DNA from: CAYYFX01 sp964571855
Lineage (GTDB): Bacteria; ARS69
Direction: 5' to 3'
Assembly: GCA_964571855.1 (NCBI GenBank)
Contig: CAZNDO010000013.1
Span: 50,163 to 114,162, forward strand
DNA: 64,000 bases
Positions 34,202 to 44,156 of the stretch are shown here, piece after piece (positions within the stretch are counted from its first letter, which is position 1; the number at the start of each line of letters is the position of its first letter). A program made the position numbers and the translations under genes. The notes below the pieces were generated by a model. The model worked only from the letters and a program-made list of their open reading frames with translations, had not been told where the DNA came from and searched no databases.

Positions 34202-34205
<4 letters not shown>
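33315..34205 (-). CDS. nadC: Nicotinate-nucleotide pyrophosphorylase (carboxylating)
   Basis: 296 residues, full length. Quinolinate and PRPP contacts are visible: LSGERTALNFLQRLSGVA, then DTRKTTPGLRALEK, the stretch GGGTNHRFGLGDMVMLKENH, and DLVSLGSLTHSV near the end. It converts quinolinate to nicotinate mononucleotide in de novo NAD synthesis. ATG 34205 overlaps the uvrB stop, and its own stop overlaps the birA start. nadA and nadB are not in the window. Confidence 0.97.
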
Positions 34206-36265
<2,060 letters not shown>

Positions 36266-36374
36266 ACGGGACCCCCGGAAGGCGGCGAAGTGTACCCTTG
36301 CCGCAAGGGCGCGGAAAGCGGGACGGGAGCCGCCCGGGCGGGGTAGGCTGCGGCGAACGCCGGAGGAGCCGAGA

Positions 36375-36959
36375 GTGAGCCGCAACCCGCGCACGCGCAA
36401 CGCACTGGCCGCGCTGGCCTTCGGCCTCGCCGCCGCCGGTCTCCACGGCTGCGCGGGAGGCCTCGCCCCCCTGCCGTCCGACCCCGTCGCCCCGCCGCCG
36501 GCCGCGCCCGCGTGGCGCCCCGGCGAGGCCATGGCGATGCTCCTGCGCCCGCCGGCCGAGGGCGCGCACCCGATCGACGACGCGTACCTGGGCCGCACGT
36601 CCGTCTTCCGCGAGCGCATGGCCGAGGTGGACTCCCTCGCGCCGACCCTGCGTCCCATCGAGACGCTCGATCGCGGCGGCCGCCGCACCTGGCTGCTCGA
36701 CGGCCCCGATCCGCTCGTCCTGCGCATCGACGCGTCCGACGACGGCACGCTGGACCAGTCCCAGTACTTCGGCCCGGAGGGTCTGTACGCGGTGGTGCAC
36801 CGCTTCGCGGACGGCCGGCGAACGCAGCGCATCTTCTTCCCGCCGGGGGAACCGCGCATCGTGGAGGTGCGCGACAACGTGCCGCCCTACCCCGGCGTGT
36901 GGTGGCTCACGACGGAGACGCCGTTCCCGAAGTCGAACGAGGCGCCACCCTCCCCCTAG
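36375..36959 (+). CDS. Putative lipoprotein of unknown function
   Basis: 194 residues. The signal peptide ends in GLHGC near residue 26, an acceptable lipobox except for His at -2. A Pro/Ala-rich linker follows, then a compact domain with GGRRTWLLDGPDPLVLRIDA and RRTQRIFFPPGEPRIVEV. I recognise no family. The start is GTG 36375 with GGAGGAG upstream. It is divergent from uvrB, and its TAG stop shares the CTAG palindrome with the stop of the convergent M42-like gene. Confidence 0.65.
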   Translation: MSRNPRTRNALAALAFGLAAAGLHGCAGGLAPLPSDPVAPPPAAPAWRPGEAMAMLLRPPAEGAHPIDDAYLGRTSVFRERMAEVDSLAPTLRPIETLDRGGRRTWLLDGPDPLVLRIDASDDGTLDQSQYFGPEGLYAVVHRFADGRRTQRIFFPPGEPRIVEVRDNVPPYPGVWWLTTETPFPKSNEAPPSP

Positions 36960-38110
36960 CGCAGGCGCAACGGCTCCTTCGCCAGCATCCGCGAGGATGC
37001 GGTCATCGCCGGCTTGAGCCAGCGGTCCGCGTCGCGCTCCGCGGCGCGCAGCCGCGCGGCATCGGTGGCGAGGCGCACGAGCAGGTCCACCTCGGCGTCG
37101 AAGTCGCTCACGCGCACTTCCTCCGCGGCGATGCCCTTGGGGCCGCCGTCGAGGCCCTTCATGTTGTGGTAGTTCCCGAGCGGGACGCACAGCCCGCCGG
37201 CGCGGTAGCCGGCGGAGCAGAACGCGGTGGCCTCGCACGAGCCGCCGTCCATGAGGCGACGCTGGAAGCAGAACTTGCGGTCGGCCGCGGCCAGGGCCTT
37301 GGCCTCCGCGTGCAGCGCGTGCATGAGCGGCGCATCGAAGAGCGAGCGCGCATCCCCCACGCGCACGATCACGCCGCCGCCCATCGGGGCGTGCGGCAGC
37401 GCCCGCGACGTCTCCAGCGACAGCACGCGCGCGCGCTTCGGGATCGTCCGTGCGCGGATGGCCGCCAGCGTGCCGTGGAAGCCCGTCTCCTCCGCGCGCG
37501 TGAGCACCGCCCACACGTGCGCGCCGCGCGGCCGCGCGCGGGCGATCTCCTCCATCGTGGCCAGCGCGGCGGCCACGCCGAGCAGGTCATCCAGCGCGCG
37601 CCCCACGATGATCCCGCGGCGCACGGCGAACGGCGTGAGCGCCCACATCGCGAAGCCGTCCGCGGCCGCGCGGCCGCTCGTGATCCGCGCCTCGCCGCCG
37701 GCCAGACGCGCGCCGCCCGGACCTTCCTTCCCGTCGACCTTGCGCAGGACGCCGCGGCCCACGAGCCGCCCGCCCTTCGCGAAGAACTCCAGCGCGGTGC
37801 CGGGACGCGCGTGCGGGAGCATCACGCCGCCGCGGAACTCCAGTTCCGCCTCCTTCGCACCGGCCTCCATCACGGCGAACCCGGGATGGTCCAGGTGCGC
37901 CACCATCACGAGCGGCGGCGCCGACGGGCGCTTCCGCGCGGGATACCGCACCACGAGGTTCCCGTACTCGTCGCGGTCCAGGGACAGGCCGCGGGTGCGG
38001 CGCACGAAGTCACGCACGGCTTGCGCCGGGGCGTGTTCCAGCCGAGTGGCCGTGGGGCGCGACGCCACGGCGGCGGCGATCCTCAGTCGGCGCGAGGCGC
38101 GGGCGGGCAC
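36956..38110 (-). CDS. Divergent M42-like aminopeptidase
   Basis: 384 residues with the M42/M20 layout: first metal ligands in VAHLDHPGF (about residue 73), RALDDLLG (near 173), the catalytic pair in AEETGFHG (near 205) and a C-terminal His in GNYHNMKG (near 316). It departs from classical M42 peptidases: the usual DN/DR is DD, the expected Asp after the EExG motif is Glu (LSLETS), and HTPxE is replaced by NYHNM. It may be a separate subfamily with altered metal or substrate use. GTG 38110 is the likely start, 7 bases after the HD-like gene. The window has a second, canonical M42 gene at 45,064. Confidence 0.78.
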   Translation of the reverse strand: MPARASRRLRIAAAVASRPTATRLEHAPAQAVRDFVRRTRGLSLDRDEYGNLVVRYPARKRPSAPPLVMVAHLDHPGFAVMEAGAKEAELEFRGGVMLPHARPGTALEFFAKGGRLVGRGVLRKVDGKEGPGGARLAGGEARITSGRAAADGFAMWALTPFAVRRGIIVGRALDDLLGVAAALATMEEIARARPRGAHVWAVLTRAEETGFHGTLAAIRARTIPKRARVLSLETSRALPHAPMGGGVIVRVGDARSLFDAPLMHALHAEAKALAAADRKFCFQRRLMDGGSCEATAFCSAGYRAGGLCVPLGNYHNMKGLDGGPKGIAAEEVRVSDFDAEVDLLVRLATDAARLRAAERDADRWLKPAMTASSRMLAKEPLRLR

Positions 38111-38117
38111 GGCGCGC

Positions 38118-38654
38118 CTACCGGTTCTTGAAGGGGAGATACGCCATGAAATCCGCGTGGTGCACGATCCACGCCTCCGTCGTGCGCTTCACGTGATCCC
38201 CCTCCGCGGCGTGCGCGGCGATCACGTGGCACACCTCGTCCGGGACGCCGCACTCCATCGCCACGGAGACGCCGGTGAACGGATGCCGCAGGAGGCTTCC
38301 GCGGCGGGACTGCACGGCCTTGCCGTCCTTGCGCTCGTACTCCAGCAACTTCCCCACGTCCGCGAGGATCGCGCCGGCGACCACGACGTCCAGATCGATG
38401 GGCAGCTTCGGGCCGAAGAACTCCTTCATCGCCTCGGCCGCGCGCCGCGCGATGTGCACCACCGCGCGCTTGTGCTCCATGAAGGTCACGTCGAGGTCCT
38501 TCACGAGCAGCGTGAAGGGGATCGTGAGGAGGTCCGCCGGCTCCAGCGGGCTCCGCGTGAGCGCCACCTCCCAGGTCTTCTCCGTGGCTTCGCGAAGCTG
38601 CGGGTTCCTGATCCACTCCATCTCCGGCCACAGTTGCTGGACGGCGTCCCTCAC
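38118..38654 (-). CDS. HD-superfamily protein with altered HD motif
   Basis: 178 residues with the helical HD-hydrolase layout: first His in MEHKRAVVHIARRA (about residue 62), the metal motif position in GAILADVGKLLEYE (near 98), then HPFTGV and HVIAAHAAEG and a late HHADF. The expected HD pair reads Ala-Asp (codons GCG GAC), so one metal ligand is missing and catalysis is doubtful unless another His substitutes. GTG 38654 follows GGGAGGAG. It is the first gene of an operon with the M42-like peptidase and has its own promoter. A signalling or binding role is possible. Confidence 0.75.
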   Translation of the reverse strand: MRDAVQQLWPEMEWIRNPQLREATEKTWEVALTRSPLEPADLLTIPFTLLVKDLDVTFMEHKRAVVHIARRAAEAMKEFFGPKLPIDLDVVVAGAILADVGKLLEYERKDGKAVQSRRGSLLRHPFTGVSVAMECGVPDEVCHVIAAHAAEGDHVKRTTEAWIVHHADFMAYLPFKNR

Positions 38655-38699
38655 GGCTCCTCCCTTTCCGCGCCTCGCGCAGGTCGTGCCGAGCCCGCG

Positions 38700-38729
38700 A
38701 AGGTATCCACCGGAGCGGTCGCCGGGCAA
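38700..38729 (-). promoter_or_regulatory. Promoter for the HD/M42-like operon
   Basis: Minus-strand TTGCCC (38729-38724), 18-base spacer, TACCTT (38705-38700); 46 bases before the GTG start. Confidence 0.5.
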
Positions 38730-38802
38730 GCGCCGCCCCACCGCCCGCGGGCCCGGCGACGGACACGCGGGACGCGCCGCCGTCCCCGCGCCCCGGACGG
38801 CG

Positions 38803-38832
38803 TTGACGCCGCCGCGCCCCCGCTGCTAGGAT
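38803..38832 (+). promoter_or_regulatory. Promoter for the DUF5989 gene
   Basis: TTGACG, 18-base spacer, TAGGAT; predicted start near 38839, giving a leader of about 72 bases. Divergent from the HD promoter. Confidence 0.6.
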
Positions 38833-38910
38833 CGCAGCTCGCAACTCCACGTCTGGCAACCACTTGCACTTGTCCCAGGACCGCGCGCCGCGCGGCCGCC
38901 GGAAGGAAGC

Positions 38911-39069
38911 ATGGCGAACCGGGTCTCGATCCTCCGCGAGTTCCTCGAGTTCCTGCGGGAACGCAAGAAGCTGTGGCTGACCCCGATCGTGGTCGTGCTG
39001 GTGGTCCTGGGGGCGTTGATCCTGTTCACGTCGTCCTCGGTAGCCCCGTTCATATACACCCTCTTCTGA
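38911..39069 (+). CDS. DUF5989 single-pass membrane protein
   Basis: A 52-residue gene, easily missed by length filters. The sequence reads REFLEFLRERKKLWLTP, then one hydrophobic helix (IVVVLVVLGALILFTS), and ends VAPFIYTLF, the hallmark end of DUF5989. ATG 38911 is preceded by GGAAGGA and has its own good promoter, which supports real expression. DUF5989 proteins often sit beside a carbamoyltransferase and an SxtJ-like membrane protein; neither is next door here. Role unknown; probably inner membrane. Confidence 0.88.
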   Translation: MANRVSILREFLEFLRERKKLWLTPIVVVLVVLGALILFTSSSVAPFIYTLF

Positions 39070-39080
39070 GGCGCCCGGCG

Positions 39081-39106
39081 CCGGCGGCCGGCGGTCCGGC
39101 CGCCGG
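39081..39106 (+). terminator. Hairpin after the DUF5989 gene
   Basis: Perfect 9-bp stem CCGGCGGCC/GGCCGCCGG with an 8-base loop, 12 bases after the stop. No T-tract; it may only slow transcription into dsbD, for which I see no separate promoter. Confidence 0.45.
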
Positions 39107-39175
39107 GACCCGGAACTCCGGGGCGCCTGGGCGGTTGGGAGAAGCGTTGCCGATGCCGGCGCACCGGAGATCCCC

Positions 39176-41575
39176 ATGAGGTTGCGAATCCTGCCGTCCC
39201 GGCCCGTGGGGCCGGCGGCCGCCCTGGTCGGCGCCGCCCTGCTGGCCGCCGCGTCGCCGGCCCCGTCCATTCCCATGGCGGACGTGGACGAACCTCTGGA
39301 CGTCCCCGCCGATCCCTACGCCGGCACGGTCACCGCCCGCCTCCTCGCGGAGGTCGAGGCGATCGCGCCGGGGCAGCCCTTCACCGTGGCCGTCGAGATC
39401 GACATGGCCGAGGGCTGGCACACCTACTGGGAGAACGGCGGCGACGCGGGACTGGCCACCGACGTGGCCTGGACGCTGCCCGCGGGCTTCGAGGCCGGCC
39501 CGCTGCTGTTCCCGGTGCCGCATCGGTACGAGGAGGAAGGGGACCTCGTCACCTTCGGCTACGCGGACCGCGTGCGTCTCCTCGCGGAGATCGTGCCGCC
39601 GGCGGAGCTCCCCGCCGGCGAGCGCGTGGAGATCCGCGGCGCGGTCTCCTGGCTGCAGTGCAAGGACCTCTGCATCCCGGGCGGCGCGGACGTCTCGGTC
39701 CGCCTCCCGGTGGAGGCCGCGCCGCGACCCGCGGCCGCGCCGGTGCTCGCGGCGTTCGCGGACGCGCGCGCCGGGCTGCCGAGCCCGGCGTCCGCGCTGG
39801 AGCGCGTGGCGTTGCACACGTTCCAGAGCGTCACACCGCTGGCCGCCGGCGGCGAGGGCGAGGTGGCCGTGGTGTTCGAGGGCCTGGACGGCTTCGACGC
39901 CGCCGCGTCGGACTTCTTCCCCCGCCCCTCCGATGTGCTGTGGCTGCGCGACGCCACGTTCCGTTCGGACGGCCGGCATCTCGCGCTCGTGATCCCGGTG
40001 AGCGTGGACGCCGCCGCGGAGACGGACGGCGCGGCGCTCCTGGGCGCGGTGCTGCGCGTCGCGCGCGCCGGCGGCGGGGAGCCGTGGCTCCTCGCGGTGG
40101 ATGTCCCCGTCGCGCTGGCCCCCGCCGGCGCCGACGCCCGACCCACGCCCGCGCCGGTGTTCGCCGGCGCCGGCCCGCTCCTCGGCGAGGACCGGCTCGC
40201 GGGCGCGGACGGCACGGCCACGGGCACGGCCGGCGCGCCGCGTCCGGCCGCGCTGCCGCTCGGCACGCTGCTCCGCTACCTGCTGTTCGCGTTCGTCGGC
40301 GGGATGATCCTGAACGTCATGCCGTGCGTGCTGCCGGTGGTGTCCCTGAAAGTGCTGTCGTTCGTGTCGAAGGCGCAGGAGGACCACGCGAAGATCGCCC
40401 GGCTCGGGTTCGTGTTCGCCGCGGGCGTGCTCGTGTCCTTCCTCGTGCTCGCGGTCGCGGTGATCGCGTTGCAGGCCGCGGGCGAGCACATCGGCTGGGG
40501 CTTCCAGTTCCAGAATCCCGTGTTCGTGGCCGGGCTCGCGCTGGTCGTGTTCCTGTTCTCGATGAGCCTGCTCGGGGCGCTGGACGCGTCCTACCTGGAC
40601 GCGCTCGTGATGACCGGCGTGGCCCGCGTGTCGGGTCCGGGGCTGGCGGCGGCCGAGCACCGGGACTACGCGGACGCGTTCTTCCACGGCGTGCTCACCA
40701 CCGTGCTCGCCACGCCCTGCACCGCCCCGATGCTGGGCACGGCCGTGGCCTTCGCATTCTCGCAGCCGGCGCACGTGATCCTCCTCATCTTCGTCACCGT
40801 GGGCATCGGCTTGGCGCTGCCGTACCTGCTCCTGTCGCTGCACCCGGGCTGGCTGCGCTTCGTGCCGAAGCCGGGGATGTGGATGGACCGCTTCAAGCAG
40901 GTCATGGGGTTCCTGCTGCTCGCCACGCTCGTGTGGCTCCTCTCCGTGTTCGGCGCGCAGGTGGGCGTGAACGGCCTCGTGAAGCTGCTGGCCTTCCTCC
41001 TGGTGATCGGGCTGTTCTGCTGGGTGCACAGCGCGTTCCTGAACCTGTCGTCGGGCGCGGGCCGCGTCGTGGCCATCTGGGCGCTCACGCTCGCGGGCAT
41101 GGGCGTGGCGTACGCGAAGCTGCTGCACGATCCGCTCTTCGGGGAGCAGCCGCTCGCCGCCGCCTCCGAGGGCGCGGCCGGCCCCGAGATCACCGCGGGC
41201 GGCGTCACGTGGGAGCCGTACTCGCCGGAGGTCCTCGAGTCGGCGGTCGCGTCCGGCCGCACGGTGTTCCTCGACCTCACGGCCGAGTGGTGCTGGACCT
41301 GCAAGGTGAACGAGAAGACCGTGCTGGCGGACGACGAGGTGGAGGAGTTGCTGCTGGCGAACGACGTCCTTACGTTGAAGGGCGACTGGACGCGGAAGGA
41401 TCCGCGGATCACGGAGATCCTCAAGCGGCACAACCGGGCCGGCGTCCCCTTCTACGCGGTGTATCCGCCGGGGAACGGCGAGCCGATCGTGCTGCCGGAG
41501 ATCATCAACAAGACCCTGGTCCTGGACTCGCTCCGGAAGGCCGGCCCCAGCACGGTGTCCGGGAGCGCCTCCTAG
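39176..41575 (+). CDS. dsbD: Thiol:disulfide interchange protein DsbD (ScsB-type)
   Basis: 799 residues. After a signal peptide there is a periplasmic DsbD alpha-like domain (AVSWLQCKDLCIPGGAD holds its CxxxxC pair). The membrane domain (residues ~360-650) of about eight helices has its two redox Cys in VMPCVLP and ATPCTAP. A C-terminal thioredoxin domain carries CWTC (near residue 706). It brings electrons from cytoplasmic thioredoxin across the membrane to keep periplasmic thiols reduced. The long N-terminal domain is of the ScsB type rather than E. coli DsbD. ATG 39176 follows GGAG. The next gene begins 65 bases later on the same strand. Confidence 0.94.
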   Translation: MRLRILPSRPVGPAAALVGAALLAAASPAPSIPMADVDEPLDVPADPYAGTVTARLLAEVEAIAPGQPFTVAVEIDMAEGWHTYWENGGDAGLATDVAWTLPAGFEAGPLLFPVPHRYEEEGDLVTFGYADRVRLLAEIVPPAELPAGERVEIRGAVSWLQCKDLCIPGGADVSVRLPVEAAPRPAAAPVLAAFADARAGLPSPASALERVALHTFQSVTPLAAGGEGEVAVVFEGLDGFDAAASDFFPRPSDVLWLRDATFRSDGRHLALVIPVSVDAAAETDGAALLGAVLRVARAGGGEPWLLAVDVPVALAPAGADARPTPAPVFAGAGPLLGEDRLAGADGTATGTAGAPRPAALPLGTLLRYLLFAFVGGMILNVMPCVLPVVSLKVLSFVSKAQEDHAKIARLGFVFAAGVLVSFLVLAVAVIALQAAGEHIGWGFQFQNPVFVAGLALVVFLFSMSLLGALDASYLDALVMTGVARVSGPGLAAAEHRDYADAFFHGVLTTVLATPCTAPMLGTAVAFAFSQPAHVILLIFVTVGIGLALPYLLLSLHPGWLRFVPKPGMWMDRFKQVMGFLLLATLVWLLSVFGAQVGVNGLVKLLAFLLVIGLFCWVHSAFLNLSSGAGRVVAIWALTLAGMGVAYAKLLHDPLFGEQPLAAASEGAAGPEITAGGVTWEPYSPEVLESAVASGRTVFLDLTAEWCWTCKVNEKTVLADDEVEELLLANDVLTLKGDWTRKDPRITEILKRHNRAGVPFYAVYPPGNGEPIVLPEIINKTLVLDSLRKAGPSTVSGSAS

Positions 41576-41640
41576 GGGTCAACTCCGCCCCCGATTCGCC
41601 CGATTCTCCCGGGAAAGGAATCCCGGCCGGGAGAGCGCGG

Positions 41641-43947
41641 ATGGACACCCCCAACGACCGCCAGGACGAGGACTGCCCGCAGGGGCCGCCCGAGCCGCCC
41701 GAGGCGGCGCCGAAGCAGGAAGTGCCCACCACGGGGACGAACCGCGTCCTGGACGAAGGGACCAGCCAGGAGCTGGTCATCATCAATTACGCCGACGACG
41801 CCCTGCTGAGCGCCCGGAACCGGCCGAAGGTCACCCGGGAGACGCGGGAGACCCACGAGCTTGCCGGCGACCGCATGCTGGAGCTGGACGAGGACGCGGC
41901 GCCCCGGCCCGCCCGCGAGGAGACGGCAACCCTCGGCGAGGGGCCGGCGGGGACGGACGGGGATGCCCCGGCCGCCGGCGCGGCACCCGCGGCCGACGAG
42001 CCGGCCCGGCCGGCCGACCCGGACGCCAGCCTGGTGATCGTCCGCGACGCCGACTTCGTGATGATGGGCATGGACGCCGCCGTGGGCCCTCGCCCGGCGA
42101 TCACGCCCCCGCCCCCACCGCGGCCGGTGGCCCCGCCCCCGCCGCCCGAGCCCCGTCTGGAAGTGGAGCCGCCGCCGCCGCCCACCCCGCCGCAGCCCGA
42201 GGAGGAGAAGGGGCCGCGGTTCTTCGAGCCGGGCGCCGCGGACCCGGGCGCCCGCCGGCCGATGACCCGCCGGGCCGCCTCGTCCATGCCCCGGCAGCCG
42301 TCCGGCGTGGGGGCCGGTGTGGCGGCCGGCGTGGCCGCCGGGGTCGCCGCCCCGCGCCAGACCTCCGGGTCCGGCATCGTCCGCCCCCGCCCGGTTTCCG
42401 GCGTTGGCGTGGCCATGTCGCCGGTGGAGGCGAAGGAACGGGCCGAGGATGCGGTCGCGCCGGCGCCCCGCGAGAACACGATCTGGTCCCGCGCCCCGCG
42501 GATCTCGTGGGTGGCGCTCTTCGCCGGCCTCGCCGCGTTCGCCGGCGGAACCGCGCTGTCGATCCTGCGCGTGGAGCCGGTCCACACCTGGTACTACCTG
42601 TTCGCGTGGTACCCGTTCCTGCTCGTGATCAACCACTTCACCGCGATGCGCGCGGGCGACCTCTCGCTGTTCGCCGGCCGCGCGCGCTCCCTGGCGGCGC
42701 TGGCCGCGTGGTCCGTGCCGGTGTGGCTCGCGTTCGAGGTGCTGAACTTCCGCCTCGAGAACTGGTACTACGTGGGCGTCCCGCACGCGTGGGTCGCGCG
42801 GCGGCTGGGCGTGATCCTCTCGTTCGCCACCGTGCTGCCCGGCATCTTCCTCGTGGAGGAGCTGCTGCGGCACCGCAACGCGTTCAAGTTCGCGCGCTCG
42901 AAGCCGTTCGCGCTCGACGCGAAGCTCTCGCGCCTGCTCTTCCGGATCGGCCTGGCCGGCACGGTGCTCGTGCTCGCGCTGCCCACGTTCTTCTTCCCGT
43001 TCGTCTGGATCCTCCCCGTGCTCCTCCTCGAGCCGTGGCTCGCGCGTCGCGGCGCGCCGTCGCTCCTCGCGGAGGTCGCCGCGGGCCGGCCCGGCCGCGT
43101 CTACCGGCTGCTCGTCGCGGGGCTCCTGTGCGGCGTGTTCTGGGAGGCGGCGAACTCGATCGCCGGCGGCAAGTGGATCTACACCGTGCCGGGTCTCCCG
43201 TCCGGCAAGCTGTTCGAGATGCCCATCGCCGGCTTCCTCGGGTTCGCGCCGTTCGCGCTCGCGTGCGCGTCGATGGCGCGCGCGCTGGTGGCCGTGGGAC
43301 TGCTGCCGGAGTGGGAAGTCATGCGGCCGCGCCTGGCGCGCGCGGCGAGGCGTGCCGAGGAGGCCGCGGCCGCGCGCGCGGCGTCGGGCGAGATGCCGGC
43401 GCCGGACGCGGGTGCCGCGGCGCCCGCCGAGGCGACGCGCGCGCCGTCCGCCGAGATGCCCGCGCCCGGGGCGAAGCCGGGTACGGCCATGACCGGCGCG
43501 CGGCTCTCCCTGTGCGCGTGGGCCGTCCTCGCGTCGTTCCTCGTGCTGGAGGGCATGGACCGCTGGACGGTGGACTCGCGGCGCGCGCGCCCGGAGGACG
43601 TGCCGGGCATCCCCGACGGCGTGGCGCAGTACGCGCACCGCCACGGCAAGGACGACGTGCGCGGCCTGGTGGAGTTGATCGAAGCGGGCGCGCTGCACGT
43701 CCCGGGCGCGAGCAGCGAGGCGCAGATCGCGGCCCTTCGCGACCGGTGCCGGCTGATCCTCCTGCGCGGCATCGGCCCGGACAACGCCCGCCGCCTGGAC
43801 GCCGTGGGCGTCACGAGCATCGAGGAACTGGCGTCCCGCGATCCCGCCGCGCTCGCGAAGGCGCTCCGCGGGATCGAGTCCGGCTGGTGGCCGCGGCCGC
43901 GGCGCGTGGCCGTGTGGGTGGACGCGGCGCAGGAGGTTGCGCGCTAG
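41641..43947 (+). CDS. 768-aa membrane protein with disordered N-terminus and C-terminal HhH domain
   Basis: Residues 1-~278 are disordered, rich in Pro, Glu and Ala (PPPPP runs, short GVAAGVAAGVAA repeats). From about residue 280 there are about eight membrane helices with unusual aromatic loops (ENWYYVGVPHAW, GGKWIYTVPG, FEMPIAGFLGF) and a variable Ala-rich cytoplasmic insert. After the last helix, residues ~640-768 are soluble and contain a helix-hairpin-helix/DUF4332-like unit (RGIGPDNARRLDAVGV, near residue 710). I recognise no family for the membrane part; the aromatic loops faintly recall lycopene-cyclase-type proteins. ATG 41641 follows GGAGAG. It lies 65 bases after dsbD and ends at a large inverted repeat. 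Confidence 0.8.
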   Translation: MDTPNDRQDEDCPQGPPEPPEAAPKQEVPTTGTNRVLDEGTSQELVIINYADDALLSARNRPKVTRETRETHELAGDRMLELDEDAAPRPAREETATLGEGPAGTDGDAPAAGAAPAADEPARPADPDASLVIVRDADFVMMGMDAAVGPRPAITPPPPPRPVAPPPPPEPRLEVEPPPPPTPPQPEEEKGPRFFEPGAADPGARRPMTRRAASSMPRQPSGVGAGVAAGVAAGVAAPRQTSGSGIVRPRPVSGVGVAMSPVEAKERAEDAVAPAPRENTIWSRAPRISWVALFAGLAAFAGGTALSILRVEPVHTWYYLFAWYPFLLVINHFTAMRAGDLSLFAGRARSLAALAAWSVPVWLAFEVLNFRLENWYYVGVPHAWVARRLGVILSFATVLPGIFLVEELLRHRNAFKFARSKPFALDAKLSRLLFRIGLAGTVLVLALPTFFFPFVWILPVLLLEPWLARRGAPSLLAEVAAGRPGRVYRLLVAGLLCGVFWEAANSIAGGKWIYTVPGLPSGKLFEMPIAGFLGFAPFALACASMARALVAVGLLPEWEVMRPRLARAARRAEEAAAARAASGEMPAPDAGAAAPAEATRAPSAEMPAPGAKPGTAMTGARLSLCAWAVLASFLVLEGMDRWTVDSRRARPEDVPGIPDGVAQYAHRHGKDDVRGLVELIEAGALHVPGASSEAQIAALRDRCRLILLRGIGPDNARRLDAVGVTSIEELASRDPAALAKALRGIESGWWPRPRRVAVWVDAAQEVAR

Positions 43948-44145
43948 CGTCCCGGAAGCGGTGGGCCGCGGCGGCGGGCCGGCCCGGGCCCTTGCTTCGG
44001 ACCGGACGGCGCGGGGCGCACATCCTGTGCGCCCCTGGGCCTCGGCGCTCCGGGGCCTCCGCCATCCATGGCTACGGCCGCTTCGCGACGCCGCCGAAGC
44101 AAGGGCCCGAGCGGGCGCGAGAAGTCCGCACCGCTTCCGGGACGC
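43947..44145. repeat. Nested inverted repeats filling a convergent gap
   Basis: Three nested dyads share one centre. Outer: 17 bp perfect (43947-43963 with 44129-44145). Middle: 16 bp perfect (43985-44000 with 44094-44109, CGGGCCCTTGCTTCGG). Inner hairpin: 10 bp with a TCC loop (44013-44035). A small stem (GCCAT/ATGGC) lies at 44061-44072. The outer arm starts on the last base of the upstream stop codon and the other end is 11 bases from the DUF1684 stop. The gap holds no gene. It is either a bidirectional terminator, a structured RNA or a MITE-like element; no target duplication is visible. Confidence 0.85.
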
Positions 44146-44156
44146 GACGTTGGCAC

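Noticed and set aside
42331..42356. GVAAGVAAGVAA repeats as a regulatory repeat
   Set aside because: A short low-complexity run in a disordered coding region; no copy elsewhere in the window.
43947..44145. CRISPR array
   Set aside because: The repeats are inverted and nested, not direct and regularly spaced; no cas genes are near.
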